A DNA stretch of 32,088 nucleotides. Origin: Plantago elongata (taxonomy: Eukaryota; Streptophyta; Magnoliopsida; Lamiales; Plantaginaceae). The notes under the pieces are model-generated. The model was not told the DNA's origin, made no database searches, and worked only from the letters and a program-made list of their open reading frames with translations. The position numbers and the translations under genes were made by a program. This document shows, in pieces, positions 20,250 through 32,088 of the stretch; position 1 is the stretch's first letter; the number at the start of each line of letters is the position of its first letter. Location: assembly GCA_036897095.1 (NCBI GenBank), contig JAYMSP010001445.1:1-32088 (forward strand). Reading direction: 5' to 3'.

Positions 20250-21522
20250 TTTTTTTTACGAGAGTGAGACAGTGCCACTCTTAATACACTACTCCAATAT
20301 TAATCAATTTTAGTACACTAGTTCAATAAACGTGAAATTTTAATATTCCGATCAATTTACCGATTAAATCGGTGACGTGTCACCTGGAGTAATAATTTTC
20401 CCACCAAATTATGTATTTGAACAGTATATTCATATATCGAAAAAGAAAAATAAAAAAATAAAAAAATGAATGAACATGTGTTGACATCCTGTTCGTTCCG
20501 ATATCTATTTTGTAAAATGATTTTAAATTATAATAAAATATATAAAAATTATGAAAAATTATAAATTATAATTATAAATTAAATCTCTATATATTAAAAT
20601 TAAATAAAAATAAAAATTCATTTAATTAAATTCAAATTAAAAAAGAGAAGACATGTGTCACTCTCTCGTAATTTATGGATATAAATTGTTTAATATAATT
20701 CAAAAATATTTTAAAAAATATAAAAAAATTATTTCACATTTTATTACATATAAACTAAGTAAAAAATTTAAAAATTCAAAAACGCTATTTGTTACAATAA
20801 ACCTTCAATTGAATTTTACGATTTTGCAAGTGATTCGACTTTTTACTGTAGAAAATTGCATTTTTGAAATTTATTTTTATTTTATTTTACATTTAATAAA
20901 ATATAATTTATTGTTTGTATTTAAAAAAAATATTTTTGAGAATTTTTTCCATTATTTTTTAATTATATTAAATATTCAATACTCAGAAATTACGAGAGAA
21001 CAACACGTGTCCACACTTTTTTTATTTGAATTTACTTTAATTATTTTTTATTTTTGAAATCAATTTTATTAAATAAATTTTTTTACTAAATTATAAAATC
21101 AATTTTATTAAATAAACATTTTAAAATCAATTCTATTAAATCCAACATGTGTCCTAGTATTTTTTTAATTTTATTTTTAATAAATTAAAAAATAATTTAT
21201 ATATAATTTTTTATAATTTATATTATTTTTTTGTTAATTTTAAAACAATTTCAAAATTATTTTTGAAAATACAACTCGGAACCAACAGAATCGTGCCATG
21301 TGTTCTTTTTGTTTTGAATTTTACTTTTTATACGGATACGGTCCGTGTATTGAAATTGGCGGGAAATTTTCAATTTCGATCGTGTATCATCAATTTAATC
21401 GGTAAATTGATCTGGATTCTGGATATCTAAATTCCATTAACGTTGAATTATTATATTAAAATTGATCAGTATTAAATTAATAATTAAAAATGACATTGTC
21501 TTACTCTGCGGTACGAAAAAAA
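20250..21522. mobile_element. Foldback (long-inverted-repeat) DNA element, non-autonomous
   Basis: The ends are inverted partners: TTTTTTTTACGAGAGTGAGA at 20250 against TTTTTTTCGTACCGCAGAGT read backwards from 21522. TA flanks both edges (20248-20249 and 21523-21524). The inversion continues inward: GATCAATTTACCGATTAAAT (about 20350) pairs with about 21382-21401. The block containing TCCTGTTCGTTCCGA (about 20487) pairs with about 21270-21290. CTCTCTCGTAATTT (20661) pairs with AAATTACGAGAGAA (20987). Arms therefore extend about 450-500 bp with a short AT-rich loop near 20760-20930. There is no transposase ORF; the 134-aa frame at 20653-21057 is AT-driven. The TA flanks suggest Tc1/mariner-type mobilisation, while the long arms also recall Mutator-like elements. 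The family is unassigned. Confidence 0.8.
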
Positions 21523-21524
21523 TA

Positions 21525-23790
21525 CTTTGTGCAAAAATGAAGACAAAGAATTCTTAGAGGAGTTATAGATGGCGGATCGTCTTAGACCTAACTCTACAAA
21601 TAAATACATACATATAGTAGTTGGGTCGTGGGTAACATCATCAATACTATAGTTATAGATAAAAATTGCATGCAATATTCAGTTACAAAACATTATTCAT
21701 ATTGTATAAAATATTATTATTATAATTATATTTAAATCAATTTTAATCATTAGGATACCACTGATCTTTGTATATAAAAATCCCCAACTTAGTGTCATCC
21801 TCAAATTTACCTACACTTTAGTTATATATAAAAACTTCCTACAAATTAATATCTATATATTCAATTTTAAATATATCCTCAAATTTAATACTAAATATAA
21901 TATATTTAATAATTAAAAAAAATCTACAATTAACTAATTAGATTATGTTTAAATTTGGTTACGTTAAAAGAATTAATAAAATAAAATTATGCAAGCATCA
22001 TCAAATAAATCAAGCACCATTCAGCCAAGTTATCTTTCTTTTTTTTAGTTTATTTGGATCTATCTCCAAATATTTTCTTTCCAATTTTATAAGTATCATT
22101 ATTCCAATTTCACAATCATTTTTATTTCAATTTTCAAATTCTTTCTATAAAATTTTAACGTTTATTATCATCTTCAAGCATTTTTCTTCTAAATTTAATT
22201 ACAAGCATCATTCAACATGACATTTCTAGCATCATCAAAAGGAAATAAGCATACTGCAAGAATCATTCAACATTACATTACATGCATCGTATAATTCAAA
22301 ACATCAAATGAGAAATAAACATTATATTAATACTGCAAGCATACATAATTTAACATTAAATTATAATCATCATATAATATAATCATGTAAAACGAAACAA
22401 GCATCTTACTAATTAGTAAAAAAAAACCTGACAATGAAGGATGCTTTATCAATTAACATATGCTTATTTAATTTATTTCAACTGACATGTGGACGTGTTT
22501 ACTTAATTTTCTATAAGTATGGGATAGATTTTATCAATTCTAATATATTTTATTTTAAATATACTAATATAATTAATTTATACGAATTTTATCACTCATT
22601 TATAAGAAATTTTTCATATATTATTAAAATATAAGAAATTTTTAAAAGTTACGCAAACTATAATTATCTCACTCATTTTTAGTGTCGGCAAAGTTGATCC
22701 CCGTGTGCATCTAGTTGACTATATATAGTAGTAAATTGTTTCTACTTATTTATTGTAGCAGGTTGCGTTGGCATATTCTAGGAGCAGATTCGAATTTCCC
22801 CTTCCAGATCACGTGAAAAGTCACACTTAATCCATGTGGACGTTGATCCTTATTCTGTATTTCTGTTCTTTTCTACACTTGAACTTCTAGATTTTATATC
22901 TGACATTTTTTTTAAAATAAGTTTAACTTAGAAACTTTGAAATGAAATAGTATTGGGTAAAGGTCAAGCTGGAAACGGATATTCCAGGAGCCATCGAGAC
23001 GAATGTGCCAAAATGATGCTTATATTCTCCACCGCCTGGAAGTAAAAGATTAATTTAAAGCCAACTAAACAATAAAGACAAAATTCATATTAGTCGACGT
23101 TTACAAGAGTTCATTTGTTTATAGATCAATTTCCATAAAAATCAATGTATATACAGGATAGAAAAATTTAATAAAAAATTCTTTAGCACTAAATATTTAA
23201 AAAAGATATTAACATAGTTAATCTAATATTATAATTCAATGATTTCAGTATCACTAATATTTAACAAGTTATATATTAATATAATACGATAACATTAAAA
23301 ATATCAATTTGTAATATAATTTAGAAAGGGTCTTCACACATGATGAGTCCAATAGAAAAATAAGTATGTAAATCCTCCACTCCCGTTGGCTCGTGAGTGT
23401 CTTTCAAACGAATTCAATATTTTTATTCTAGGTTGTTAATTACTCTACTTTTCTCGTTTTAAAAATTTGTTTTCATTTTGATTATAACTGATCAAATATC
23501 TTCGACTTTAATATCGATCAATTGTCTTAATTTTAATTACAAACTACTGCTAAAAACATTTTTAATAATATTAATAATATTTTATGTTATCTTTTAGATA
23601 TTCTTTCAATGTGTTTTTATCATAATAATGATAATGTTCTGATTGGTATACAATTTAAAATGAAAATGATATGTTTATGTATAAAAATATCAATTTGAAT
23701 TGTGAGAAATTCAAATTGTGTATCAGTCAACCCCATATCTCCTTGGATTTGGACTTCCTCAGGTGTTGTGTTCTTCACCTATTCACTATG
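21525..23790. other. AT-rich intergenic DNA, no gene seen
   Basis: Very AT-rich sequence with scattered short ORFs lacking any domain. A loosely repeated AAGCATCATTCAACAT-like motif occurs near 21990, 22200, 22260 and 22335, suggesting decayed repeat DNA. P1BS-like octamers GCATATTC (22771-22778) and GGATATTC (22977-22984) occur but lie more than 2 kb from the SPX start, so they may be chance. Confidence 0.4.
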
Positions 23791-23794
23791 ATTA

Positions 23795-24016
23795 TTAATC
23801 AAGGGCAGAATGGAAAAATTCAAAAGAAATTTGGACTGAGGTTGCCGACATATATACAAGAAGATGCGAAGAAAAGATCTTTGTTTGTTTTGATGAAAGC
23901 AGCTTTTCTGATTTACTTCCCTTGTGAATTCCGTTAGACAGCTCATGACTTGCCTCGACTTGATCAGTGCAGACAAGAGCGTACCAGACAAGGAAAAAGA
24001 GAAGAAATATTCTCAT
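23795..24016 (-). CDS. Possible small secreted peptide or first exon, doubtful
   Basis: The minus-strand ORF from the ATG at 24016 gives about 73 residues. It begins MRIFLLFFLVWYALVCTDQ, a good signal peptide with a likely cut after VEA at about residue 22. The rest is Lys/Ser-rich with no conserved cysteine pattern and no peptide-hormone motif I recognise, and it becomes hydrophobic near the end, which looks non-coding. It may be a first exon that splices onward (a GTAAAT donor lies shortly after the signal peptide) or chance. I assign no function. Confidence 0.25.
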   Translation of the reverse strand: MRIFLLFFLVWYALVCTDQVEASHELSNGIHKGSKSEKLLSSKQTKIFSSHLLVYMSATSVQISFEFFHSALD

Positions 24017-24022
24017 GGTCAC

Positions 24023-25020
24023 TTTTTGTAGATCACCTGATGATGATTATCACACATTACCGAGTTCGATTTCAGCTGTAAATCGCTGAACTCGATAACA
24101 AAACAAAATTAATTTGTGAGTGAACCAACTCCTACCTTCATTCAATCACTCGGATCTGGGAATAAAATAAGCTCAAAGTTAATGTCGAATGTTCAATTTT
24201 TAACAAAGATAAATCGAATGAAACCCCTACCACTTGAATTACATGAGACAATGTACATGAATTTAAGTAGACAAACACTATAAACTAGGAGGTATATAGA
24301 AATTTAGTTGGCTCATGGATTACTGGGATGTAACTTTTGAGTTATACTGGCATGTATTTTAACAAAAATCTACAATATTGTCACTATGAATTTTAATCAT
24401 TGTAGTACTTCAAAATTTGATATGAATTTAAAGATAAGAAAAGAATTTGAAAAGGCTGCTCATATCGAGAAGATATAATTTTCACTGAGCAATTTTATAA
24501 GGACAGCCCATTGGAAAGCCTCATGGTATACGCAAAAGTGAAAATAAAGTGTACCAGACATAACACGTGTTGGTACTAGTAAAGTAACATATAACTGGAA
24601 GAGTTGTTAAAGTACATGTTCGATGGTGTTCAATCAATTAATGGTCATATAGTTATAGCTATATTGTTTATTGGTTCTTTTAATATTTATGTAAGAAGCG
24701 TGTAAAAAGAATATTTGTTTAGTTTTAAATTTGTGCAATTAAATTTTTGTTTGTAAAATTCAAGCTTAAGTTGATATGCAAGTACCAAACCCTTAGTAGA
24801 CAAAGTGGTAATGAAAATGGTAAAAATATGTGGTCGACAGATTAGGAGATCTAGTGATGAGTATAGGTGTGACATAATAATATCATATCTTCGTGGAACA
24901 GATAATTGAATTAAATTAAATTAAATGAGAGCGATAACTAAAACTTGATTCCAAGAAAACGTCATAATCGTGGGAAGGGAATAAAATGAAGATATCCTAT
25001 ATTGTACCCGAAGAAATAAA
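24023..25020. other. Intergenic DNA, distal promoter of the SPX gene
   Basis: No coding sequence is recognised. The right end grades into the SPX promoter. Confidence 0.4.
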
Positions 25021-25051
25021 GAATATTCCCACCACTACACTCCGCATATTC
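25021..25051 (+). promoter_or_regulatory. Pair of P1BS (PHR-binding) sites in the SPX promoter
   Basis: GAATATTC at 25021-25028 and GCATATTC at 25044-25051 both fit the P1BS consensus GNATATNC. They are 23 bases apart, at 132 and 109 bases before the SPX ATG. PHR1-type MYB factors bind this site to induce phosphate-starvation genes, and SPX1/2 genes are known targets. The sites are seen in the sequence; their use is inferred. Confidence 0.7.
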
Positions 25052-25152
25052 TGACTCCCTTGTAATTATATTTACAATCTCCCATCTCTTCTCCTCCCAT
25101 TTCCTCTTAAATCAATTCTTTGCTTCTGGTTTTGTTTTCATCATCATCAACC

Positions 25153-26533
25153 ATGAAGTTCGGCAAGAGCTTGAGCAATCAGATCGAGGAGACCTTACCC
25201 GAATGGCGAGACAAGTTTCTATCCTACAAGGAGCTCAAGAAGCGCCTCAAGAGCATCGAGCCCGCCGGAACCGAGCCTCGGCCTGTCAAACGTCGTTGTT
25301 TGGACGCTGATTCTGGTGAGGAGAGAGAGCCTATGACTGAAGCCGAGGCGGATTTTGTCCAGCTTCTGGAAGATGAGCTTGAGAAATTCAATGCTTTCTT
25401 CGTTGAGCAGGAGGAAGAGTACATTATTCGATTGAAGGTACTGATTGGATTACGATTGGTGATTTCAGTTATTGATGGTTTGGTTTCTGATCGGTTGGAT
25501 GTTTGTGTGTGGTGCAGGAATTGCAGGATAGAGTGGCTAGGTCCAACGATCGGAAAGATGAGATGATTAGGATTCGAAAGGAGATCGTTGATTTCCATGG
25601 TGAAATGGTTTTGCTTGAGAATTACAGTGCTCTTAATTATACAGGTATTGTTACTGAACACACCTTTATGCTTTTTTCATGGATTTATCGCATACCAGTG
25701 AGAAATCAATGTTTTTTTCTTTTTTTCCTTTCCTGGGTTATATAGTTTGAGATGTGTTTTGGTTATAGTTGAAATTTACTCTACAAACCAATAGTTGAGA
25801 TGTGTTTTGTTTAGAGTAAATGAGTAATCATACTTGATTTCTTCTTGTTGTTTTAATTCTCAATGCCTAGTTAGTGATCAAATATTTTGATTCTTAATTG
25901 AAAGCTTTATGATTTTAACCTTGTTCTTACTTTTCAATAATTGAACAATGCAATAGAATCTAATTCTCGGAATTAAGTCCTTTGATTCGTAAAAGAGTGG
26001 TTTCATTGATATGGATAACCAGATAAGATTCTTTTGGCCTTTGTAGTAATCGTTTTACACTTTAATTACAAGCAGGATTGGTTAAAATACTGAAGAAATA
26101 CGACAAAAGAACCGGAGCTCTGCTGCGTTTACCCTTCATCCAAAAGGTCCTGCACCAACCTTTCTTTACCACTGACTTGCTGTTCAAGCTTGTGAAAGAG
26201 TGTGAGAGAATGATAGACCTGTTGTTCCCAATCGACGATATCCCATCTCCGGTCGTAAAAGTAGCTAACGGAGACGTAGCCTCGACAAGTTCTGCACCCA
26301 CACTTGACAAGAATGAGGAGTTGCCAGGGAGTTCAAAAGAACTCGCGGAGATTGAGTTTATGGAAAGCCTTTACATGAAGAGCACGGTATCAGCATTAAA
26401 GGTGTTGAAGGAGATTCGGAGTGGGAGCTCAACTGTGAGTGCCTTTTCATTGCCACCACTACAACAAACTAGTGGTAGTGGGATGGATAATACCTGGAAT
26501 AAGATACCTGTTCTTGAACAAGTTGCTAAGTAG
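25153..26533 (+). CDS. SPX: SPX-domain protein, SPX1/SPX2-like phosphate-status sensor
   Basis: Three exons, 25153-25437, 25518-25644 and 26076-26533, with GT-AG junctions (phases 0 and 1), encode 289 residues. The protein is a stand-alone SPX domain: N-terminal [13 protein letters not shown], helix [46 protein letters not shown], and the basic [14 protein letters not shown] segment (138-151) that forms part of the inositol-pyrophosphate pocket, then [16 protein letters not shown]. No EXS, MFS or RING domain follows, only a Ser-rich tail, which sets it in the SPX1-SPX4 class. Members bind InsP8 when phosphate is ample and then sequester PHR transcription factors. Length agrees with SPX1/SPX2. 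The first ATG in frame after a C/T-rich leader is used. The paired P1BS sites upstream fit the known PHR-SPX feedback loop. Which SPX paralogue it is cannot be decided without a tree. Confidence 0.93.
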
Positions 26534-27587
26534 CAGAGGCATAATTAGATGCCTTTACTTGAGCTGTTACCCTTTCTTTTGTATTGTTGGGTTTTTCATA
26601 TAATATCTTTGTAGTTGCTTTAAGCTTTTAACACATGCTCATGTTGTGCTACTAGCATGTATAATTACGATTCTCTATACTAATAGACTAACAAAGGTGT
26701 ACATTTATAAATCCCATTTCAGGAATAGTGATCTTGCTTTAACTTTTGTTGTACCACACTTGTTTGAAGCTACATTGATGTTTGTGTTACTTGTGTTCTA
26801 TGGCAAATCTTGCCCAGCTGAGAATTCTTTTTATGTTACATCGCAATTTTGATTCCATAGAAGTGATCAAAGTTATTGGTTCTGTTGGAATATACTGAGT
26901 ATTTTGATTATTGTATGGTCACTCATTAGTATTCAAATGTGATAATCACTGTTTTATTGGCTTTTCGAGCAATTGGAAAGCCAGTTTGAGGGAATCTTTA
27001 CCCTTTATTTCCTTTATAATGCATGCTAGTTATGTTAAACTATGTGATTGTTGGCTTCTTGTTATAATGTAGTTGGAATTTGGACGAATGTGTATGGATG
27101 TTTTAGTTCTATAAATGGCTTTCTTTAAGATTATGTGAAGTTAAATTTGTCCAAATGTTCTTCAGTCTTCACCTCTTTATTTGGCTTCTGGTGGTGTCTG
27201 TCTTTGGTCCAACACCCCTCAACCCCAAAGTAGTTGGAAGAATTAGTTCCCTGAGTCAGGGCTGAGAGTGGATGCATCTATGAGCAGGTGCAGGACATCT
27301 TTTTCGCTTTATGTAAAAACCAAGTATATAAAGGGTGGGTTTCAGTGTTGTAGTTTCATGTTCATTGACTGATTTGTAAAGAAGTTGATCACCATTAATC
27401 CTAAAATTAACTCTCGGTGGCGGGTGGTTGATGCTTATTTGGTAAAGCTATGAACTCATCCGGAATCACAGTCGATAGGATTGTTAATTAGGGTGTGTAG
27501 GTGTGGGCCAAATTAACTCTGCATATATCCTCATATTGAGCATGCTAATATTCGGGGATGAACAATAATCATTCACGACCAACAAAG
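26534..27587. other. 3' UTR of SPX gene and intergenic DNA
   Basis: The first 100-200 bases after the stop are the likely 3' UTR (T-rich, with TTGTATTGTTGG and CATATAATAT). Beyond that no gene, RNA or repeat is recognised. Confidence 0.4.
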
Positions 27588-27863
27588 ATACTGTAAAATC
27601 CTTTGCTGTAGGAAATAATTTCATCAACAGAAAAGATTATGAAAGAGTAAAGAATACCTTTGAGCTGAGAGTGTGTTTAGAGAACAAACACAAACAGCTA
27701 ACTAAGTAGCAGATACCGTACAAGAATTTATGAGCAGAGTACAACTATACAAACTGATAGTACAAACGAAAACCTAAGGTACAAGACTACAAGGTATTCA
27801 TTTGTGCTTGCTCTGCTATTCTGTTCACACTTTTAGAGCTCTATACTAATTGGGTAACAATAC
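27588..27863 (-). mobile_element. Probable solo LTR (copia-like) with ATAC target duplication
   Basis: Read on the minus strand, the body starts TGTTACCCAATTAG (from 27859) and ends GATTTTACA (27592), i.e. TG...CA with a TGTT/(A)ACA-type inverted end. The plus-strand flanks are ATAC at 27588-27591 and ATAC at 27860-27863. The 268-bp body is non-coding and resembles plant copia LTRs: TGTATAGTTG, CTCATAAATTC and a pyrimidine-rich segment ending near TCTAAACACACTC. No internal region or second LTR flanks it. A 4-bp rather than 5-bp duplication is slightly atypical. Confidence 0.6.
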
Positions 27864-28907
27864 ACCTTTAGAAATTAGCACGTTATTTGTGTCGTAAATT
27901 AATATGGAATAATCCTTCCTCGTCAGCAGCCATTTATGCATGATCATAGTGCTGCAGTATTTATTCAACTGAGTGGTTACTGGTTATTTGCGAAGATATT
28001 ACCAATATTTAGCACTCAACATTATGCAATACAAATATATATAGTGGGATCAATGACAACATTTAACACAATTCTAATCTGTCACATGGAATTAATGTGT
28101 ATATTACATGTACAATTAACTAACAAATACCAATCAAAATGTGCATTCGCACTGATGTATGTTGATGATCGATATTCGTCATAATTTGCTTTTAAGATTA
28201 GGTGAACTATGTACATCGTGATGTTGATTGTTAAATTCCATTCAATCACATTATCGGATGTTTTAGGGTTCTTTATAATTTGGAAAATCTACTATTTGAC
28301 CTTGGTATTAACTTCACACGGAAGCAAAAAAAGAGAGAATAATTTTATAGTATCTTTTAATCTGGATTGGCGATAATATTTGAAAGAAACTGCACTAAAA
28401 GCGAATGTGAACAAGGAGAAATATTTGGCTAGGAAAGTGGAAGCCAATGGAGTTCAAAACTTTAGTGCAAACAGATCACTCCGTATTAAAGGTCACTGAT
28501 AAAAGGAGTTCTATACACTCCAACGCGTTTTTAAAAATAAAATTCACACTTAACATGAATGAATTTATAATCCTTTTCATTCGGGACCCAAACCCTCATA
28601 TATTAAAAGGGTCCAGGATAGGATCCAGACTCTACTCATTAGAATCACTAACAATATATCCTACCATATCATCAAATATTAAATGGTTGTAATGTTGAAA
28701 CAAATGTTAGACTCAAAATACAATTATACTATAGGTAGTGTGCAATTACGTCAATAGGAAAATTGACCCCCACTAATTAAATTCATGCACAAAAGTTACA
28801 ATAAAACAAGCGTATATATCCACCAACAAATTTTATACTAATGTCCCACACGTCCAATTAGCTCCACTAATCCAATCCAAATACTTCATTAGGGTTGTAA
28901 GTTCGAT
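27864..28907. other. Intergenic DNA, peroxidase promoter region
   Basis: No gene is recognised. The 82-aa and 81-aa ORFs at 27936-28184 and 28447-28692 have no domain. The right end is the promoter of the peroxidase gene. Confidence 0.4.
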
Positions 28908-28915
28908 TATAAATA
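28908..28915 (+). promoter_or_regulatory. TATA box of the peroxidase gene
   Basis: TATAAATA sits 77-84 bases before the ATG at 28992, predicting a transcription start near 28940 and a leader of about 50 bases. Confidence 0.7.
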
Positions 28916-28991
28916 GATTCTCAATGCTCACTTGGCCAAGCTAACAAGTAGTAATAACAAGTGTGCCTTACAAGCAAAACAACAGGAAAAA

Positions 28992-30222
<1,231 letters not shown>

Positions 30223-31124
30223 TAGATGAGTTATGTATCCAGAAAAACTTTAAATTTGGAGCGAACTTACATTTATTACGAAATCAGTGATGTTTGGAGT
30301 ATGTTTGAGTGCAAACCTCATTCAGTTCTTTTTCCAAAATAGGAGCCTTAGCCTAAGTCTTCCATGGACAACATCTGGGGTATGTATTTCCTGTTCATCA
30401 GACACAAACTATGCTAAACTCACAGCTGTTCTTTTGGCAATGTTTTACTAAGCACTTCCAAAAATGACAATTCCACAAACAGTATCAAGAACATACAGAT
30501 ACACACATGATTATGATAATTCACTATCAGGGCGAATGGAACGCTTAACAGTCTACAGATGAAGCCAAAATGTTTCTTTCAGAAAAAGACAGCCCTCATT
30601 CTGCAGTGACATTAATGAACTATATGATAGTAGGTAAAAACCAAGGACTAACAATATGTCATAAACATACATGGAGTATCTACTCTACTGAAGAACTGCA
30701 GATTTCATCCATTAAGACAGCCTTCATTTTGTCACGGTGTTACTTTGATTTTTGCTTGCATAAATGTGGCAAACCAAGTTCAAACTTATAGAACCTTTTG
30801 TGCTTTGTCATTACAACTCTGCATAAATGCCACACACAGCATCAAATTAAGCCAAACTGCCTTCCATTTCGTCGCCACAGTCAACAAAAGTTTCCAACTT
30901 TTGGCGATTTAGGTTTTTACTTGGTAGAAATGTGTCAAATTAAGTCCAAAACTCAACCTTATCCACCCTTTTGTACTCTATACACGACTTTGCACACATG
31001 GCAGACGCATCGAGGAACTCTCAGAAATACAAGAAACAAATGGAAGAAGAGACACAATGCAAAAGGGCAGAACAAACAGAGCAAATGACTGAGCTGGTGA
31101 ACAGCTTGATTCAATTTGAAATCC
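30223..31124. other. 3' UTR of the peroxidase and intergenic DNA
   Basis: The likely 3' UTR runs to about 30400. The small ORFs at 30570-30791 and 30798-31088 show no domain and are not called. Confidence 0.4.
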
Positions 31125-32088
31125 TGTAGTATTAGCTGAGAGTTATGTTTGTAAATGGTTTTTTTGTATAGTTGATCAATGCTTGTATACACATTATTTC
31201 AGCAAATGTAAAGATTAGAAGGTTAGATTAGGCATTGCAAGTTAGTAGTATAAATATGATAGATATTTTCCAGATCAAAGTAGATTCATTCACTCAAATT
31301 GTATTTGGTGCTTTCTCTCAATCAATACAAGCAGTTTTATTTACATTGTTCTACAATCATTCAACTGTAATTCGTCAATCATCGTCTTCACTGATCTTCA
31401 CGTTCTTCTCGTCAACATCTGCTCGATTCCTCACTGTAAGCATTCCTCTGTTTATCTGCTTTCCAAATGCTTCTGCACATTTCATTTTCTGATATGGTAT
31501 CAGAGCATTAGGTAGAGGTCTCGATAGATTAGATTGATTCATGATGATGAACAGATGTTCACTAGATCTAGCTGTGTTTCGATTATGATGTGCGATCGAT
31601 GAATTTTTCGTTCAGCATTGATCAGTTTAGTATTGATCAGATTTAGAGGTTTTGTTTTTTAACTGGTAGTGTTTGAGGAAGTTTATTCATGATTAACTAA
31701 AATTCGTTGATGATTTCAAAAAAATTTGCTTGCTTAAGCTGATTGATTGATTAAGTGTTGATGAAGTTTATGTTTTCAATCAATGAAATGACCAGAAAAC
31801 CAGAGGATTCATGATTATTATCTTAAATTCACATTTTCACCTGATTCATGATAATGTTGATCATCACAGCACAGCTTCATATCATTTTCACCTGATTCTA
31901 TCAGTTTTCTAAAGCACTGAACTCATATTAATATTCACATTTACTGTTTCACAATCATTAATCATTAAACTTGCAACATCCTTTAGATTCGTTCAACAAA
32001 ACTGATTAAGGAAAATGGCAACTGAGAGTCATCCATCACCTGTTCATGTGAATGCTACTGATAAGGAATTGGATCACACTAATCCAGA
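31125..32088 (+). mobile_element. 5' end of a Ty1/copia retrotransposon (LTR, PBS, gag start), runs off the window
   Basis: TGGTATCAGAGC at 31495-31506 is the copia-type primer-binding site complementary to the 3' end of initiator Met-tRNA. Upstream is a candidate LTR from TGTAGTATTAGC (31125) to a CA at about 31479-31484, with a TATAAATA at 31249-31256 and a T/C-rich R/U5-like part. The LTR ends are approximate, and the 10-15 base gap before the PBS is longer than usual. A leader of about 500 bases follows to the ATG at 32015. The 3' LTR and pol lie beyond the window. Confidence 0.75.
32015..32088 (+). CDS. N-terminus of copia gag-pol polyprotein (partial)
   Basis: The first ATG after the leader opens a frame, MATESHPSPVHVNATDKELD and onward, that stays open to the window edge (24 codons). 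Short acidic, Ser/Pro-rich starts of this kind precede the gag domain in plant copia elements. Position relative to the PBS is the main evidence; no domain is yet reached. Confidence 0.5.
   Translation, partial: MATESHPSPVHVNATDKELDHTNP

Noticed and set aside
20653..21057. 134-aa ORF in the foldback element as a transposase
   Set aside because: Composition is Phe/Ile/Lys/Asn-rich from AT bias with no DDE motif, and it spans the hairpin loop.
22771..22984. Distal P1BS-like octamers as SPX promoter elements
   Set aside because: They lie more than 2 kb from the start codon in AT-rich DNA, where such octamers are expected by chance.
30570..31192. Small ORFs between the peroxidase and the copia element
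   Set aside because: No domain, no consistent frame, and no splice structure that builds a longer protein.

Overview
This window is nuclear DNA from a flowering plant, most likely a eudicot. It contains intron-split genes with GT-AG junctions, a class III peroxidase, an SPX phosphate-signalling protein, a decayed plant L1-type LINE, a Ty1/copia 5' end, a tRNA-derived SINE and Stowaway-like MITEs. The intergenic DNA is AT-rich. I cannot name the species from sequence alone.

Layout. 1-2000: degenerate repeat DNA with a GC-rich island, resembling an old LTR-retrotransposon terminal region, plus a tRNA-like pol III box pair on the minus strand. 2520-3780: 21-bp-periodic minisatellite-like DNA and a TTC microsatellite. 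About 3790-8680: one plus-strand LINE, 5'-truncated and broken by stops and frameshifts; its ORF1 tail, endonuclease, reverse transcriptase, zinc-binding and RNase H parts are all readable. 9200-13450: an intact ACINUS-type gene (SAP domain, RRM-like domain, RSB motif). 13800-15140: small repeats, a SINE with a perfect 15-bp target duplication, and Stowaway-like elements. 15200-19900: a second, divergent ACINUS paralogue whose single middle exon has become four tandem exons. 20250-21522: a 1.27-kb foldback element that is inverted-repeat along most of its length. 21525-25000: AT-rich intergenic DNA with one doubtful small secreted-peptide ORF. 25153-26533: an SPX1/SPX2-like gene with two proximal PHR-binding (P1BS) matches. 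27592-27859: a probable solo LTR on the minus strand. 28908-30222: a class III peroxidase gene of the peroxidase-25 type. 31125-32088: the 5' LTR, primer-binding site and gag start of a copia element that runs off the window.

How the genes relate. The two ACINUS genes are tandem duplicates. Copy 1 keeps the family architecture. Copy 2 has lost part of the SAP domain, most of the acidic linker and most of the proline-rich linker, but it gained an A-B-A-B array of phase 1-1 exons. That array is the most unusual structure in the window, because any of these exons can be skipped or multiplied without breaking the frame. ACINUS belongs to the ASAP/EJC-linked splicing machinery. SPX and the peroxidase are independent genes (phosphate sensing; secreted redox enzyme), and nothing suggests they act with the ACINUS pair.
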